DNA from: a virus
Length of the DNA stretch: 64,000 bases
Direction: 5' to 3' (one strand)
Virus record (IMG/VR): IMGVR_UViG_3300030107_007800
Location: 20,578-84,577 of that record
Shown in pieces: positions 1 to 8,735 of the stretch. The notes below the pieces were generated by a model that was not told the DNA's origin, made no database searches, and saw only the letters and a program-made list of their open reading frames with translations. Position 1 is the first letter of the stretch, and each line of letters begins with the position of its first letter. The translations under genes and the position numbers were made by a program.

Positions 1-651
1 AAATCAAAAGAGCAGTTTTTATATGGCTCTATACCGATATATATAAAGAATGATCTATTTTTTTTAGATAATAGTAGCGACATTGGTCAAGTCATAAATA
101 TCGTTGAAAAGAGTGTTCCATCGCATTTGGTGACTAGTATTGATGTTGTTTATGTTGGGGACTTCCAAGAATTTGAAAACAAAAGATTTAATGCCGCATA
201 TGAAGATGGTGCAATTTATGTTATAAATGTTCAAGACAATGCAAAAGACATGGCGGACGATATTGTTCACGAAATAGCCCACTCTCTAGAAGAAAAATAT
301 ACAGATCACATATATGGTGACGGACAATTACAAAATGAGTTTTTAGGGAAAAGAGAGAGGCTGTATCAAATTTTAAAAGCCAATAATGAGAATTCTCAAG
401 AACACAAGAATCTGTTTTACGACTTAGATTATGACGCTAAATTTGATGACTATCTTGTCAATCAAGTTGGATATAAAAAATTAAGAAACTATATCAACGG
501 TCTGTTTTATTCCCCATATGCAGCAACATCAGTTAGGGAATACTTTGCAAGAGGGTTTGAAGCCTACTTTCTATTTAAAGATCAAAAATATCTTGCAAAT
601 ATTAGCCCCATACTGTATAATAAGATTGAAACCTTAGCGGATATGGAGTAA
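1..651 (+). CDS. Putative zinc metallopeptidase (HExxH), 5' end outside the window
   Basis: The reading frame is open from base 1 with no stop, so this is the C-terminal 216 residues of a longer protein; an internal TTG at 127 is not needed as a start. A zinc-binding HEIAH is encoded at 268-282. About 90 residues later comes REYFARGFEAYF (Glu codon at 538-540), which fits the Glu third ligand of gluzincins. The E-Y-F-A-x-x-F-E-A-Y-F pattern recalls the C-terminal peptidase domain of anthrax lethal factor and related short metallopeptidases. That relationship is inferred from motif shape only. The stop is 2 bases before the nuclease gene, so the two are probably co-transcribed. Substrate and location are unknown; it could be a virion-associated or intracellular protease. 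Confidence 0.7.
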   Translation, partial: KSKEQFLYGSIPIYIKNDLFFLDNSSDIGQVINIVEKSVPSHLVTSIDVVYVGDFQEFENKRFNAAYEDGAIYVINVQDNAKDMADDIVHEIAHSLEEKYTDHIYGDGQLQNEFLGKRERLYQILKANNENSQEHKNLFYDLDYDAKFDDYLVNQVGYKKLRNYINGLFYSPYAATSVREYFARGFEAYFLFKDQKYLANISPILYNKIETLADME

Positions 652-653
652 AA

Positions 654-1427
654 ATGGCTCACATTAGCTTTTCTGAGGCAAAAAACTGGAATTTTTGCCC
701 TTTTTATCATAAATTAATGAACATTGACAAAGTAAAGGGCTTCGAAGGCAATGCTTTTACTGCCTTTGGTAACGCTATTCACGACACTTGCGAGAAGATG
801 ATGACCGAGGATTTAGACGACAAAAGGTCGTTTTTTAGCCTAAAATTCAAGGAAATCCTCGAAAATCTACCCGAAAGCGCCAATAAAGATCCTAAATTGG
901 TTAATTCTATGAAAAATCAGGGTCCTTTGATACTAGATGAGGTTCTTCCCTCTATGAGAGAGCACTTTGGAGAGTATGAAGTCCTCGCCGCCGAGGAGGA
1001 CTTGATGGAAATGATTGAAGACTTCCCTTGCAAGGAGAAAAATAAGTTCAAAGGCTTTATTGATTTAGTTATTAAGACCCCTGACGGCAAAACACACATC
1101 ATCGATTGGAAAACTTGTTCTTGGGGATGGGATGCTCGTAAGAAATCGGATCCAATGATGACATATCAGCTTACTTTCTACAAGCATTACTGGGCAAAAA
1201 AGCACAACGTTGATCCAAAAATGATAGAAACTCACTTTGCACTACTTAAAAGAACTGCGAAAAGTGATAGAGTGGAAATCTTCCGCGTAACGAGTGGCAA
1301 AATAAAAACTCAAAATGCACTTAAATTTCTTGAAAAAGCGATTTATAATATTGAAAAGAAGAATTACATTAAAAACAGACTTGCTTGCAGTAAGTGTGAA
1401 TTTCACAAAACGGAACATTGTCCATGA
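654..1427 (+). CDS. PD-(D/E)XK nuclease, Cas4/AddB-like with probable Fe-S cluster
   Basis: This 257-residue protein shows the RecB-family nuclease pattern: G-N-A-I-H (His43), Asp137 in GFIDLVI, the D-W-K motif (Asp151, Lys153) and a downstream Q-x-x-x-Y (Gln172). Cys15 near the N terminus together with Cys245, Cys248 and Cys256 at the C terminus matches the four-cysteine iron-sulphur arrangement of Cas4 and AddB-type nucleases. It probably cuts DNA ends or single strands during phage replication or recombination. There is no cas1 or cas2 and no CRISPR array nearby, so a CRISPR role is not supported. The start ATG follows a GGAG ribosome site 2 bases after the preceding stop. The stop overlaps the next gene in an ATGA. 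Confidence 0.82.
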   Translation: MAHISFSEAKNWNFCPFYHKLMNIDKVKGFEGNAFTAFGNAIHDTCEKMMTEDLDDKRSFFSLKFKEILENLPESANKDPKLVNSMKNQGPLILDEVLPSMREHFGEYEVLAAEEDLMEMIEDFPCKEKNKFKGFIDLVIKTPDGKTHIIDWKTCSWGWDARKKSDPMMTYQLTFYKHYWAKKHNVDPKMIETHFALLKRTAKSDRVEIFRVTSGKIKTQNALKFLEKAIYNIEKKNYIKNRLACSKCEFHKTEHCP

Positions 1428-2692
1428 TAGATAGAAAAATAAAAGTATTAACGATCAGCGATCACCCGCTCTCTCCATCTGGAGTTGGAACACAAACCAA
1501 AAACGTTATTGAAGCACTTCTTCAAAGCGGAATGTTTGAGGTTTTTTCACTAGCAGGGGCGATCAAGCATAATGATTATCAAGCGCAAACAGTAGAGCCA
1601 TATGGGCAAAGCTGGATAATACAGCCTGTTGATGGTTATGGTGATCAAGATGCAATTAGATCTTTGGTGAGAACTGTAAAGCCAGATATTGTTTGGTTTA
1701 TGACAGATCCGCGTTTTTGGGAATGGCTATGGGCGATGGATAATGAAATTAGACCACTAGCTCCTATGGTTTATTATCATGTTTGGGACAATTATCCCTA
1801 TCCAAAATATAATAAGAAATTTTATGACTCTAATGACCATATAGCTTGTATTTCAAAGGTCACGCACGATATAGTTAAAAACGTATCACCAGAGGTTGAT
1901 AGTACTTACATACCTCACGCCGTGGACCCTGATATTTTCAAGCCACTGGATCCGGAAAATAGAGAAAAACTAAGAGAAGAATATTTTGGTTCAGATACGA
2001 AATTTGTAGTTATGTGGAATAATAGAAATGCTAAGAGAAAACAGACAGGATCTCTAATTCATTGGTATTCAAAATTTTTAGAAACTCTAGATGAAGAAAA
2101 AGCTAAGGAATGTAAACTAGTTTTACATACGGATCCAAAAGACCCATATGGTCAAGACGTAGATATGATTTTAAACCACTTTGGCTTAAACAAGGGACAA
2201 ATTTTAATATCCAAACAAAAAGTAGCATCAGAAAATCTAGCATCAATGTATGGAATGGCAGATGTTACTGTAAACATATCAGATGCAGAAGGTTTTGGCT
2301 TGGCAACGCTGGAGTCTTTGTCATGTGGCACTCCAATCATCGCCACTATGACAGGGGGACTTCAGGAGCAGGTGACCGATGGCGAGAATTGGTTTGGGGT
2401 TGGCATTGAGCCAAGTTCTAAGTCTCTTATAGGATCTCAACAAGTACCATACATATATGAGGATAGGATATCTGAAAAAGACTTTGTTGATGCAATTTCA
2501 AAAATTTATAATATGTCCGAAGAAGATCGAAAAGAATTGGGAAGCTTAGGAAGAGAGCATACAATAAAGAATTATAATTTTGCTAATTTTCGTAAATCTT
2601 GGATAGAATTATTGGCAAGAGTCTACGAAGAAAACGGATCTTGGGAACAAAGAAAAAATTATAAAGCTTGGAGCGTAACGGAGATTATATGA
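1424..2692 (+). CDS. Glycosyltransferase, GT4-like (GT-B fold)
   Basis: This 422-residue protein has the two-lobed GT-B layout. The N-terminal lobe carries the glycine-containing loop SPSGVGTQTKNV, and the C-terminal lobe carries the E-x7-E signature of GT4 retaining transferases in EGFGLATLE (Glu289 and Glu297), followed by SCGTPII. It should transfer a sugar from an activated donor to a growing glycan in the cytoplasm. I chose ATG 1424, which forms an ATGA overlap with the nuclease stop, rather than the in-frame TTG six bases upstream. The next gene is another GT4-like transferase that also starts in an ATGA overlap. Donor and acceptor cannot be told from sequence. Confidence 0.88.
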   Translation: MIDRKIKVLTISDHPLSPSGVGTQTKNVIEALLQSGMFEVFSLAGAIKHNDYQAQTVEPYGQSWIIQPVDGYGDQDAIRSLVRTVKPDIVWFMTDPRFWEWLWAMDNEIRPLAPMVYYHVWDNYPYPKYNKKFYDSNDHIACISKVTHDIVKNVSPEVDSTYIPHAVDPDIFKPLDPENREKLREEYFGSDTKFVVMWNNRNAKRKQTGSLIHWYSKFLETLDEEKAKECKLVLHTDPKDPYGQDVDMILNHFGLNKGQILISKQKVASENLASMYGMADVTVNISDAEGFGLATLESLSCGTPIIATMTGGLQEQVTDGENWFGVGIEPSSKSLIGSQQVPYIYEDRISEKDFVDAISKIYNMSEEDRKELGSLGREHTIKNYNFANFRKSWIELLARVYEENGSWEQRKNYKAWSVTEII

Positions 2693-4026
2693 GAAAGAAA
2701 GTAATTGTAAGAGGACCAGTTTTAAGTAGATCCGGATATGGAGAGCAAGCCAGATTTGCGGTCAGGTCTCTTAGGGCGCACGAGGATAAATACGATATAT
2801 ATCTGAATCCAACCAGATGGGGTTCTTTAAGTTGGACTTGGGAGGACACCGAAGAAAGAAGGTGGATGGACGAGATGATAGCAAAAACAATGTCGTATGA
2901 AGAGCAGTGCGCTCAGGCAGGCATAACATCTGGTGCACATAAATATGACATATCTTTGCAAGTAACAATACCAAATGAGTGGGATAATGTTACAGCGGCA
3001 TATAATGTGGGATACACAGCGGGGATAGAGGTGGATCGAGTTTCTGCTGTGTGGATCCAACAAGCACTAAAGATGGACAAAATTGTTGTTGTGTCTGATC
3101 ATTCAAAAGATATTTTTTACGATACAAAATATACAGAACGTGATACTGAAGGTAACTATGTTAGAGACCTTGCAATTAATGCAGAGGATCCGAGACATCC
3201 GGAGGTTGTGACTGTTAATTACCCTGTAAAAGAAACTGGTTTTGATAAATTTGAACACAAATTTGATACTAAATTTAATTTCTTAACAGTGGCACAATGG
3301 GGTCCAAGAAAAAATCTGGAATCAACAATAGGTTGGTTTGTAGAGCAATTCAAAGACGATGAAGATGTTGGTTTAATTGTGAAGACAGCCATTGGAAACA
3401 CATCCACAATAGACAAGTTGTATACAACTGAAAGACTACAGAATTTGATGAATTCTCCTCGTTTAAAAGACAGGAAGTGTAAGATTTATTTAATTCACGG
3501 CGATATGACTGAAGAAGAAATGAACGGCTTGTATCGACATAATAGTGTGAAAGCTTTTATAAATTTGGCTCACGGAGAAGGATTTGGTTTGCCAATGTTT
3601 GAAGCTGCATACCATAAATTGCCTGTAATTGCAATGGGTTGGAGCGGTCAGGTGGATTTTCTTTATGGTCCAGATAAATCTAGGAGCAAATCAAAGAAAT
3701 CCAAAAAAACCACCGTCCCTTATTTTGCAAAGGTTAGCCACAAACTTGGAGAAGTTAGGGAAGATTCTTTGTGGGAGGGAGTTATTGATAAGGGTTCTTT
3801 ATGGGCATATCCCGTGGAGAAAAGCTATAAATCTGTTCTTAAAGATATGAAAGATAATTACAAGGATCACAAAAAGGTTGCTGTTGATTTGGACAAATAT
3901 ATACGCTCAAAATTTACAAAGGAAAGACAATATAAACTCTTTGCAGACGCAGTTTACGGTGACCAGCCTGAAGAATTTGACGTTGAAGATTGGCTTGGAT
4001 CTTTAGGCGAGGAGGTATTTGAGTAG
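2689..4026 (+). CDS. Glycosyltransferase, GT4-like
   Basis: This 445-residue GT-B type transferase has an N-terminal SRSGYGEQARF loop, which resembles the first gene of the block. Its C-terminal E-x7-E signature is in HGEGFGLPMFEAA (Glu297 and Glu305), followed by LPVIAMGWSG. ATG 2689 forms an ATGA with the previous stop and has a GGAG ribosome site just upstream; a TTG at 2668 would give a 7-residue extension and is less likely. A Lys/Ser-rich loop (about residues 330-345) interrupts the C-terminal lobe and may be a surface insertion. It probably acts directly after or before the neighbouring GT4. Donor and acceptor are unknown. Confidence 0.87.
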   Translation: MRKKVIVRGPVLSRSGYGEQARFAVRSLRAHEDKYDIYLNPTRWGSLSWTWEDTEERRWMDEMIAKTMSYEEQCAQAGITSGAHKYDISLQVTIPNEWDNVTAAYNVGYTAGIEVDRVSAVWIQQALKMDKIVVVSDHSKDIFYDTKYTERDTEGNYVRDLAINAEDPRHPEVVTVNYPVKETGFDKFEHKFDTKFNFLTVAQWGPRKNLESTIGWFVEQFKDDEDVGLIVKTAIGNTSTIDKLYTTERLQNLMNSPRLKDRKCKIYLIHGDMTEEEMNGLYRHNSVKAFINLAHGEGFGLPMFEAAYHKLPVIAMGWSGQVDFLYGPDKSRSKSKKSKKTTVPYFAKVSHKLGEVREDSLWEGVIDKGSLWAYPVEKSYKSVLKDMKDNYKDHKKVAVDLDKYIRSKFTKERQYKLFADAVYGDQPEEFDVEDWLGSLGEEVFE

Positions 4027-4484
4027 TGTATTATGATGTTGTTGTTTTGAGTGGTGGCTTCGATCCTATGCACGTCGGTCATTTACGTATGATACAGGAA
4101 TCAGCAAAGATGGCTCAAATTGTAATAGTTGGGGTTAATTCTGATGAGTGGCTAATGAGAAAAAAAGGGTATGTTTTCATGCCTTTGGAAGAAAGGCTAG
4201 AAATGGTTCAAGGCATCCGTGGAGTTGCAAAAGCTATGGAATTTGACGACAACGACAATAGTGCCTGCGATCTTTTGCATAGAGTTCGATCTTTATGGCC
4301 TGAATTCAAAGTAGCGTTTGCTAATGGAGGCGACAGAACATCTGATAATATCCCAGAGATACCGGTTGCAGAAAAGCTTGGCGTTCATTTAATTTGGGGC
4401 GTTGGCGGAGGAAAAATCCAAAGCTCAAGCGACTTAGTTAATTCACACCCTCGATTTGCTTCACTTAAAGAAAAGGAAGAATAA
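4026..4484 (+). CDS. Cytidylyltransferase-like nucleotidyltransferase (HxGH)
   Basis: This 152-residue protein belongs to the HxGH nucleotidyltransferase superfamily, with GGFDPMHVGH at residues 10-19 (His16, His19) and the family pattern G-V-N-S-D-E-W followed by P-L-E-E-R-L. Size and motifs fit glycerol-3-phosphate cytidylyltransferase or the heptose-1-phosphate nucleotidyltransferase domain of HldE/RfaE. It would join CTP or ATP to a phosphorylated sugar or polyol, making an activated donor. The start is GTG, overlapping the previous TAG by one base, with a strong GAGGAGG at 4009-4015. It is the only nucleotidyltransferase seen in the sugar block. The substrate is not determinable. Confidence 0.82.
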   Translation: MYYDVVVLSGGFDPMHVGHLRMIQESAKMAQIVIVGVNSDEWLMRKKGYVFMPLEERLEMVQGIRGVAKAMEFDDNDNSACDLLHRVRSLWPEFKVAFANGGDRTSDNIPEIPVAEKLGVHLIWGVGGGKIQSSSDLVNSHPRFASLKEKEE

Positions 4485-4489
4485 TCGTA

Positions 4490-5335
4490 ATGAAAATAGC
4501 TTTTTTAGCTGACTTCTTTGTTGAGGATGGGATTAATGGCGGCGGAGAGCTTAACAATGAAGAGCTTATTAAGTTATTAAAAAATAAGGGAAATGATGTA
4601 ACAAAATATCATACTCGTGGATTAACTATTGAGAAACTCCCAAATAAAGAAACAAAGTTAATTATCAGCAATTTTATTGGGTTGTCACAAGAAATAAAAG
4701 ATTATATAACGGAAAATTATTCTTATATAATTTATGAACACGACCACAAATATCTTAAAACAAGAGACCCCTCAACGTTTAAGAACTACAAAGCTCCAGA
4801 AGACCAAATAATAAATAAACAATTTTATAAGAGTTCCAATGCTGTCATATGCCAATCCAAGCTTCATATGAGAGTTGTTGAAAGAAATTTAAATTTAGAT
4901 AATATTATTAGTGTTTCTGGTAACTTGTGGTCCAAAGAGATGTTGGATTATTTGGAGAAAATATCAACATCTCAAGAAGAAAAATATGAAATTTGCTCCA
5001 TTATGTATTCCAGTATTCCCAATAAAAATGTAGAAGAATCTATACTCTATTGTAAGGTAAACGGCTTGAAGTCTGAAAAAATAATGCCGTGCTCTCATAG
5101 GGAATTCTTAACAAAATTAAATAAAAACAAAACTTTAGTGTTTTTTCCCAAGACACTAGAAACTCTATCTCGAATTGTTGTTGAGGCTAGGATGCTTAAT
5201 TGTAGAGTGATAACGAATAGAAAAATAGGAGCCACCAGCGAAGATTGGTTTAAATTAAAGGGTCAACCACTTATTGACAAAATGAGAGAAAAAAGACAGT
5301 CAATCCCAGACATTGTTTTGGAGCATTTAAAATGA
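4490..5335 (+). CDS. Probable glycosyltransferase (GT-B like)
   Basis: This 281-residue protein starts like a GT4 N-terminal lobe (MKIAFLADFF, then a glycine-rich loop NGGGELNNEELIKLL). Its C-terminal part has ETLSRIVVEARML followed by NCRVITN, a weakened form of the E-x7-E region. It is shorter than a typical two-lobe GT4 (350-400 residues), so one lobe is reduced. Gene position among transferases supports a sugar-transfer role, but the family match is partial. The stop overlaps the start of the next gene (ATGA at 5332). Confidence 0.66.
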   Translation: MKIAFLADFFVEDGINGGGELNNEELIKLLKNKGNDVTKYHTRGLTIEKLPNKETKLIISNFIGLSQEIKDYITENYSYIIYEHDHKYLKTRDPSTFKNYKAPEDQIINKQFYKSSNAVICQSKLHMRVVERNLNLDNIISVSGNLWSKEMLDYLEKISTSQEEKYEICSIMYSSIPNKNVEESILYCKVNGLKSEKIMPCSHREFLTKLNKNKTLVFFPKTLETLSRIVVEARMLNCRVITNRKIGATSEDWFKLKGQPLIDKMREKRQSIPDIVLEHLK

Positions 5336-6270
5336 AGATATTGTTGACCACAAATAAAACATTAGTTAATATTGTAACTGGAAAATCTTGGGTTGATGGG
5401 GGTTATTACAACACATATCTTCCTTTAAAAGATATGGGTCACGATGTATATTTTTGGGACACTTGTAACCCGGATGAACCTGATTACTTAAAAGTAGTCA
5501 ACGAATTTCAACCTGATTTAATTTTTTGTTGTGTAACTGGAGATCCAAGGATTACTCCATACGAAATTAATGCTATTGAGGTAATGTCCGATATAACAGA
5601 GAAGAGCGATATAAAAACATTTAATTGGTTCTGCGATGACACTTGGAGATTTGATAATTTTTCCAGCCAAGCTTGTTGGTTTTTTAATGCATGCTCGACT
5701 CCTGAGCCCGATTATGTAGAGCGATATAAACAAATAGGGTATGAAAACATAATTGTAGGAGGGTGGCATACTAATCAAAATTTTTATCCCAAACAAGAGG
5801 TTGAAAAAAAATACGATATTACATTTATAGGTCAAATAAACAACTTGGATAGAAAAAATTATATGAATCATTTAAAAAGCAATGGTTTAAAGGTCGAAGC
5901 TTTTCACGGCTTGTCACACGAAGAGATGATGACAGTCTTGTGCCAGTCAAAGATAGGAATTAATTTTAGTAAAAATTATAATGGTAGACCAATAAGGACG
6001 CAAATGAAATTAAGACCATTTGAAATAGCTGCTGCTACGGGTACTATGGTTTTGAGCGAATACCATCACGGATTGGAGTACTTTTTTGATATTAATAAAG
6101 AAATAATATGCTTTACTAATGCTGAAGAAATGTTGCAAAAAGCCACGGCGTTATTGAATAACGATGCCTTAAGGGAAAAAATAGCCTTGAATGGCAATAA
6201 AAGATTTATCAAAGAACATAGCTCTCATAAAAGAATGGAGCATATCTTGAAGGAAATAGAAAAAATATGA
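5332..6270 (+). CDS. CgeB-like glycosyltransferase
   Basis: This 312-residue protein resembles the CgeB/Glyco_trans_1_2 group. An N-terminal Rossmann-like lobe (MKILLTTNK, then DLIFCCVTGDP) is followed by a C-terminal lobe with RPFEIAAATGTMVLSE, in which the Glu of R-P-F-E is the conserved residue of this group. The C terminus carries the usual closing helix with K-R-M-E-H-I. It likely transfers a sugar in the cytoplasm. It overlaps the genes on both sides by 4 bases and is followed by a second, related transferase. Substrates are unknown. Confidence 0.76.
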   Translation: MKILLTTNKTLVNIVTGKSWVDGGYYNTYLPLKDMGHDVYFWDTCNPDEPDYLKVVNEFQPDLIFCCVTGDPRITPYEINAIEVMSDITEKSDIKTFNWFCDDTWRFDNFSSQACWFFNACSTPEPDYVERYKQIGYENIIVGGWHTNQNFYPKQEVEKKYDITFIGQINNLDRKNYMNHLKSNGLKVEAFHGLSHEEMMTVLCQSKIGINFSKNYNGRPIRTQMKLRPFEIAAATGTMVLSEYHHGLEYFFDINKEIICFTNAEEMLQKATALLNNDALREKIALNGNKRFIKEHSSHKRMEHILKEIEKI

Positions 6271-7250
6271 AAACAGTCTTTGTACAAGATCATAGTCACA
6301 TAACAGGTGCAGGTCTTTGGATTTATCAAGGATATAAGAGGGCTTGGGAAAGCTTGGGCTATAAAGTAGTGTATATTAAAGGTGACGCATCCGAAGTTCA
6401 AGGTATGAGCCAGCTAGCATCTAATGGTGAAGAATACCAAATTATGCTTACGGATGGATTTTGGGCGGCGGTTAATAGAGTTTGTGATCAATTTGGACAA
6501 AAAGACAAGTTTGATCATGCAATGAATAATGCAAAAAATATATTTTTATTCGCACAGCCAACTAAATTTCCACCTCCTTGGGGATCTCATCCAAACTTTA
6601 TTTCTTTATGCGATCCGGAACATATGGACGAGATAAATGGAAAAAATAATTACAAACTTTGGACATTTGCAGATGTACATAGCGGTAATGTTAAGGACAC
6701 ATTTTATCCAACTTGGAAAGATATAGCCACTATTCCTTTGGCTTTTGATAATTTTTCTTATAAAAATCTTAAAGATGAGAAGTATAAATTTGATGTATGT
6801 TTTGTTGGGGGGAGAGCCAATAATGGCTTTGATGAAAAATATCACATAATGATGAAGCATTTTTCCGCTTTTAAGGATTGTGGTTTGAAATGTGGGATAT
6901 TTGTTAATAGAGGCTTAAGTCACGAACAAGAGAATAAAATTCTTTATAATTCAAAAGTTGCTATAAACATACATGACGCCTACCAAAGAGAGCTTGGTTT
7001 GGATACAAACGAGAGAACGTTTAAAGCCTTGGGGCTAACAGGGGTGTTGGTTAGTGATGATATCGAGCAGGTAAAGAGATTATTTCCTAATGTAAAAACA
7101 AGCAATGATCCTGAACAAATGGTAAAATTTGTAAAAGAATATGTTAATATGCCTGAAGGCGAACTAGAAAAAATCAAAGAACAAAATAGAAAAATAATAT
7201 TAGAAAAGCACACCTATACCAATAGGGTAAAACAGATGATGGGGTTGTAA
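6267..7250 (+). CDS. CgeB-like glycosyltransferase
   Basis: This 327-residue protein has a CgeB-type C-terminal lobe. R-T-F-K-A-L-G-L-T-G-V-L-V-S-D aligns with the R-P-F-E-x-x-A-x-G of its upstream neighbour, and the C-terminal helix ends in H-T-Y-T-N-R-V. The N terminus (MKTVFVQDHSH) and the middle (KFDVCFVGGR) fit the two Rossmann lobes. The conserved Glu of the R-P-F-E motif is Lys here, so either the catalytic details differ or the protein is a diverged paralogue of the previous gene. It ends immediately before the DUF268 gene. Confidence 0.72.
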   Translation: MKTVFVQDHSHITGAGLWIYQGYKRAWESLGYKVVYIKGDASEVQGMSQLASNGEEYQIMLTDGFWAAVNRVCDQFGQKDKFDHAMNNAKNIFLFAQPTKFPPPWGSHPNFISLCDPEHMDEINGKNNYKLWTFADVHSGNVKDTFYPTWKDIATIPLAFDNFSYKNLKDEKYKFDVCFVGGRANNGFDEKYHIMMKHFSAFKDCGLKCGIFVNRGLSHEQENKILYNSKVAINIHDAYQRELGLDTNERTFKALGLTGVLVSDDIEQVKRLFPNVKTSNDPEQMVKFVKEYVNMPEGELEKIKEQNRKIILEKHTYTNRVKQMMGL

Positions 7251-7985
7251 ATGGTAATTGAGGCACCAAAAAATATACCAAAAGAAATGTTGCAAGGGTA
7301 TTCTATGGACGACACGGTTCCAATAAAGTACGCTTATAGGAATGATTGCGGTCAAGAATCTCAAGGAGAATATAACAATAACTATACGGCGGAAAAACTA
7401 GATCTTTTTATGAACATTATAAAGTCTGGCGGTGTCGGCGGATATAATATGACAGATATATGGATGTATCAGGCGTTAAAAAAATATCCAATAGATGGCA
7501 AGTCAGTTTGTATTGTTGGGTCAACTGCCCCTTGGTATGAGGCTATGTCTTTAGTGTATGGTGCAAAAGAATGTACTGTTTTTGAGTATTCTGATAGAGA
7601 AAATTTCGATGATAAAATAAAATATATAAAGCCCCAAGAAATTGGTAATTCTCAATATGACATATGCATTTCGGTGTCATCGATAGAACATGATGGATTG
7701 GGAAGATATGGAGATCCACTTGATCCAGACGGTGATCTTAGAGCTATGAAAGAGGCGAAACAATTCTTAAAAAAAGATGGTATAATGTTCTTGTCAATTC
7801 CAGCAGGGTATGATACAGTGTTCTTTAATGTTCATCGTGTTTATGGAGAGAAAAGACTTCCAATGCTGTTGAAAGGGTGGGATAAATTAGATGTTTTTGG
7901 AGAAAATCCGTTTACACTGAAAAACAATATCAACAATGAAACATCATCAGATTACCAGCCCGTCTTTGTTTTAAAAAATGTGTGA
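7251..7985 (+). CDS. DUF268 family, methyltransferase-like
   Basis: This 244-residue protein matches the DUF268 pattern well. It has an SAM-methyltransferase-like beginning (SVCIVGSTAPWYEAM, then GAKECTVFEYSDREN), followed by the family signature SSIEHDGLGRYGDP and later HRVYGEKRLPMLLKGW. Members are often found in surface-polysaccharide clusters and are presumed to act on sugars or lipid-linked glycans, but no reaction is established to my knowledge. ATG 7251 follows the previous stop without a gap. Its position between transferases supports a glycan-tailoring role. Confidence 0.78.
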   Translation: MVIEAPKNIPKEMLQGYSMDDTVPIKYAYRNDCGQESQGEYNNNYTAEKLDLFMNIIKSGGVGGYNMTDIWMYQALKKYPIDGKSVCIVGSTAPWYEAMSLVYGAKECTVFEYSDRENFDDKIKYIKPQEIGNSQYDICISVSSIEHDGLGRYGDPLDPDGDLRAMKEAKQFLKKDGIMFLSIPAGYDTVFFNVHRVYGEKRLPMLLKGWDKLDVFGENPFTLKNNINNETSSDYQPVFVLKNV

Positions 7986-7991
7986 AGTAAT

Positions 7992-8735
7992 ATGTCAAGC
8001 CCAAGTAATCCAAAAATATCGATAATTATACCCTGCTATAATTCTGAAAAGTGGATCACCCGCTCTGTAAATTCAGCGTTAAATCAAGATTATAAATTTA
8101 CGGAGGTTATAGTCGTTGACAATGAAAGCACTGATGATAGTTTACAGATAATAAAAAACATACAAAAACAAAACAAGAGATTAATTGTTAGCACGGCTCC
8201 TAATTTATATAAATATTCTTGGACAGAACCTGTAGAAGAAGCCTTATCATTATGTAGTGGGGAGTATTTTACTATTTTGGGTTCTGATGATTACATATCC
8301 AACGAATATGTAGAAAATATTTCTAACATAATAAAAAAAAGTAATGGCAAAATTGAGGTTTTTCAAAGTCCAATAAGGGGTGTTGACTCTCAAGAAAGCG
8401 CACTGAATGATATTGGGCACCATTATAAGAATTTAACAGAATTTAAGAACAAGTTATTTACAGGGTGCCCAGTTAACACACCAGCCGTTGTATATAAAAA
8501 ATGCTTACACGAAGAAGGTAATATTTTTTGGGATTCTGAACAATATCTTGGATCTGCTGATTATAATTTGTATTTCCACCTTGCAGATAAGAAAAAATTT
8601 GTATATCCTTTCCCTAAATGGATTGGTTATTATTATAGGTGGCACTCCGAACAGTCAACGTGGGGAATGCAAAAAGAAGTAACAAGATATGATGAAATAA
8701 TCAAAGATAAATGGAGAAAAAAGTGGAATCTTTGA
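7992..8735 (+). CDS. Glycosyltransferase family 2 (GT-A fold)
   Basis: The N terminus has the GT2 start ISIIIPCYNSEKWI. The nucleotide-binding segment VIVVDNESTDDS and the metal-binding acidic motif GSDDY follow about 50-60 residues further on. At 247 residues it is the length of a single GT-A catalytic domain with no membrane segment, so it is probably a soluble inverting transferase acting at the inner face of the membrane. The last 25 bases overlap the start of the thiamine-diphosphate enzyme gene, so translation of the two is probably coupled. Confidence 0.88.
   Translation: MSSPSNPKISIIIPCYNSEKWITRSVNSALNQDYKFTEVIVVDNESTDDSLQIIKNIQKQNKRLIVSTAPNLYKYSWTEPVEEALSLCSGEYFTILGSDDYISNEYVENISNIIKKSNGKIEVFQSPIRGVDSQESALNDIGHHYKNLTEFKNKLFTGCPVNTPAVVYKKCLHEEGNIFWDSEQYLGSADYNLYFHLADKKKFVYPFPKWIGYYYRWHSEQSTWGMQKEVTRYDEIIKDKWRKKWNL

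Noticed and set aside
654-1427. CRISPR-associated function for the Cas4-like nuclease
   Set aside because: No repeats, spacers or other cas genes exist in the window.
5518-5871. 117-residue open frame on the - strand inside a transferase gene
   Set aside because: It lies wholly opposite a strongly supported CgeB-like gene, has no ribosome site and shows low-complexity, Ile/Tyr-rich composition as expected from AT-rich DNA.
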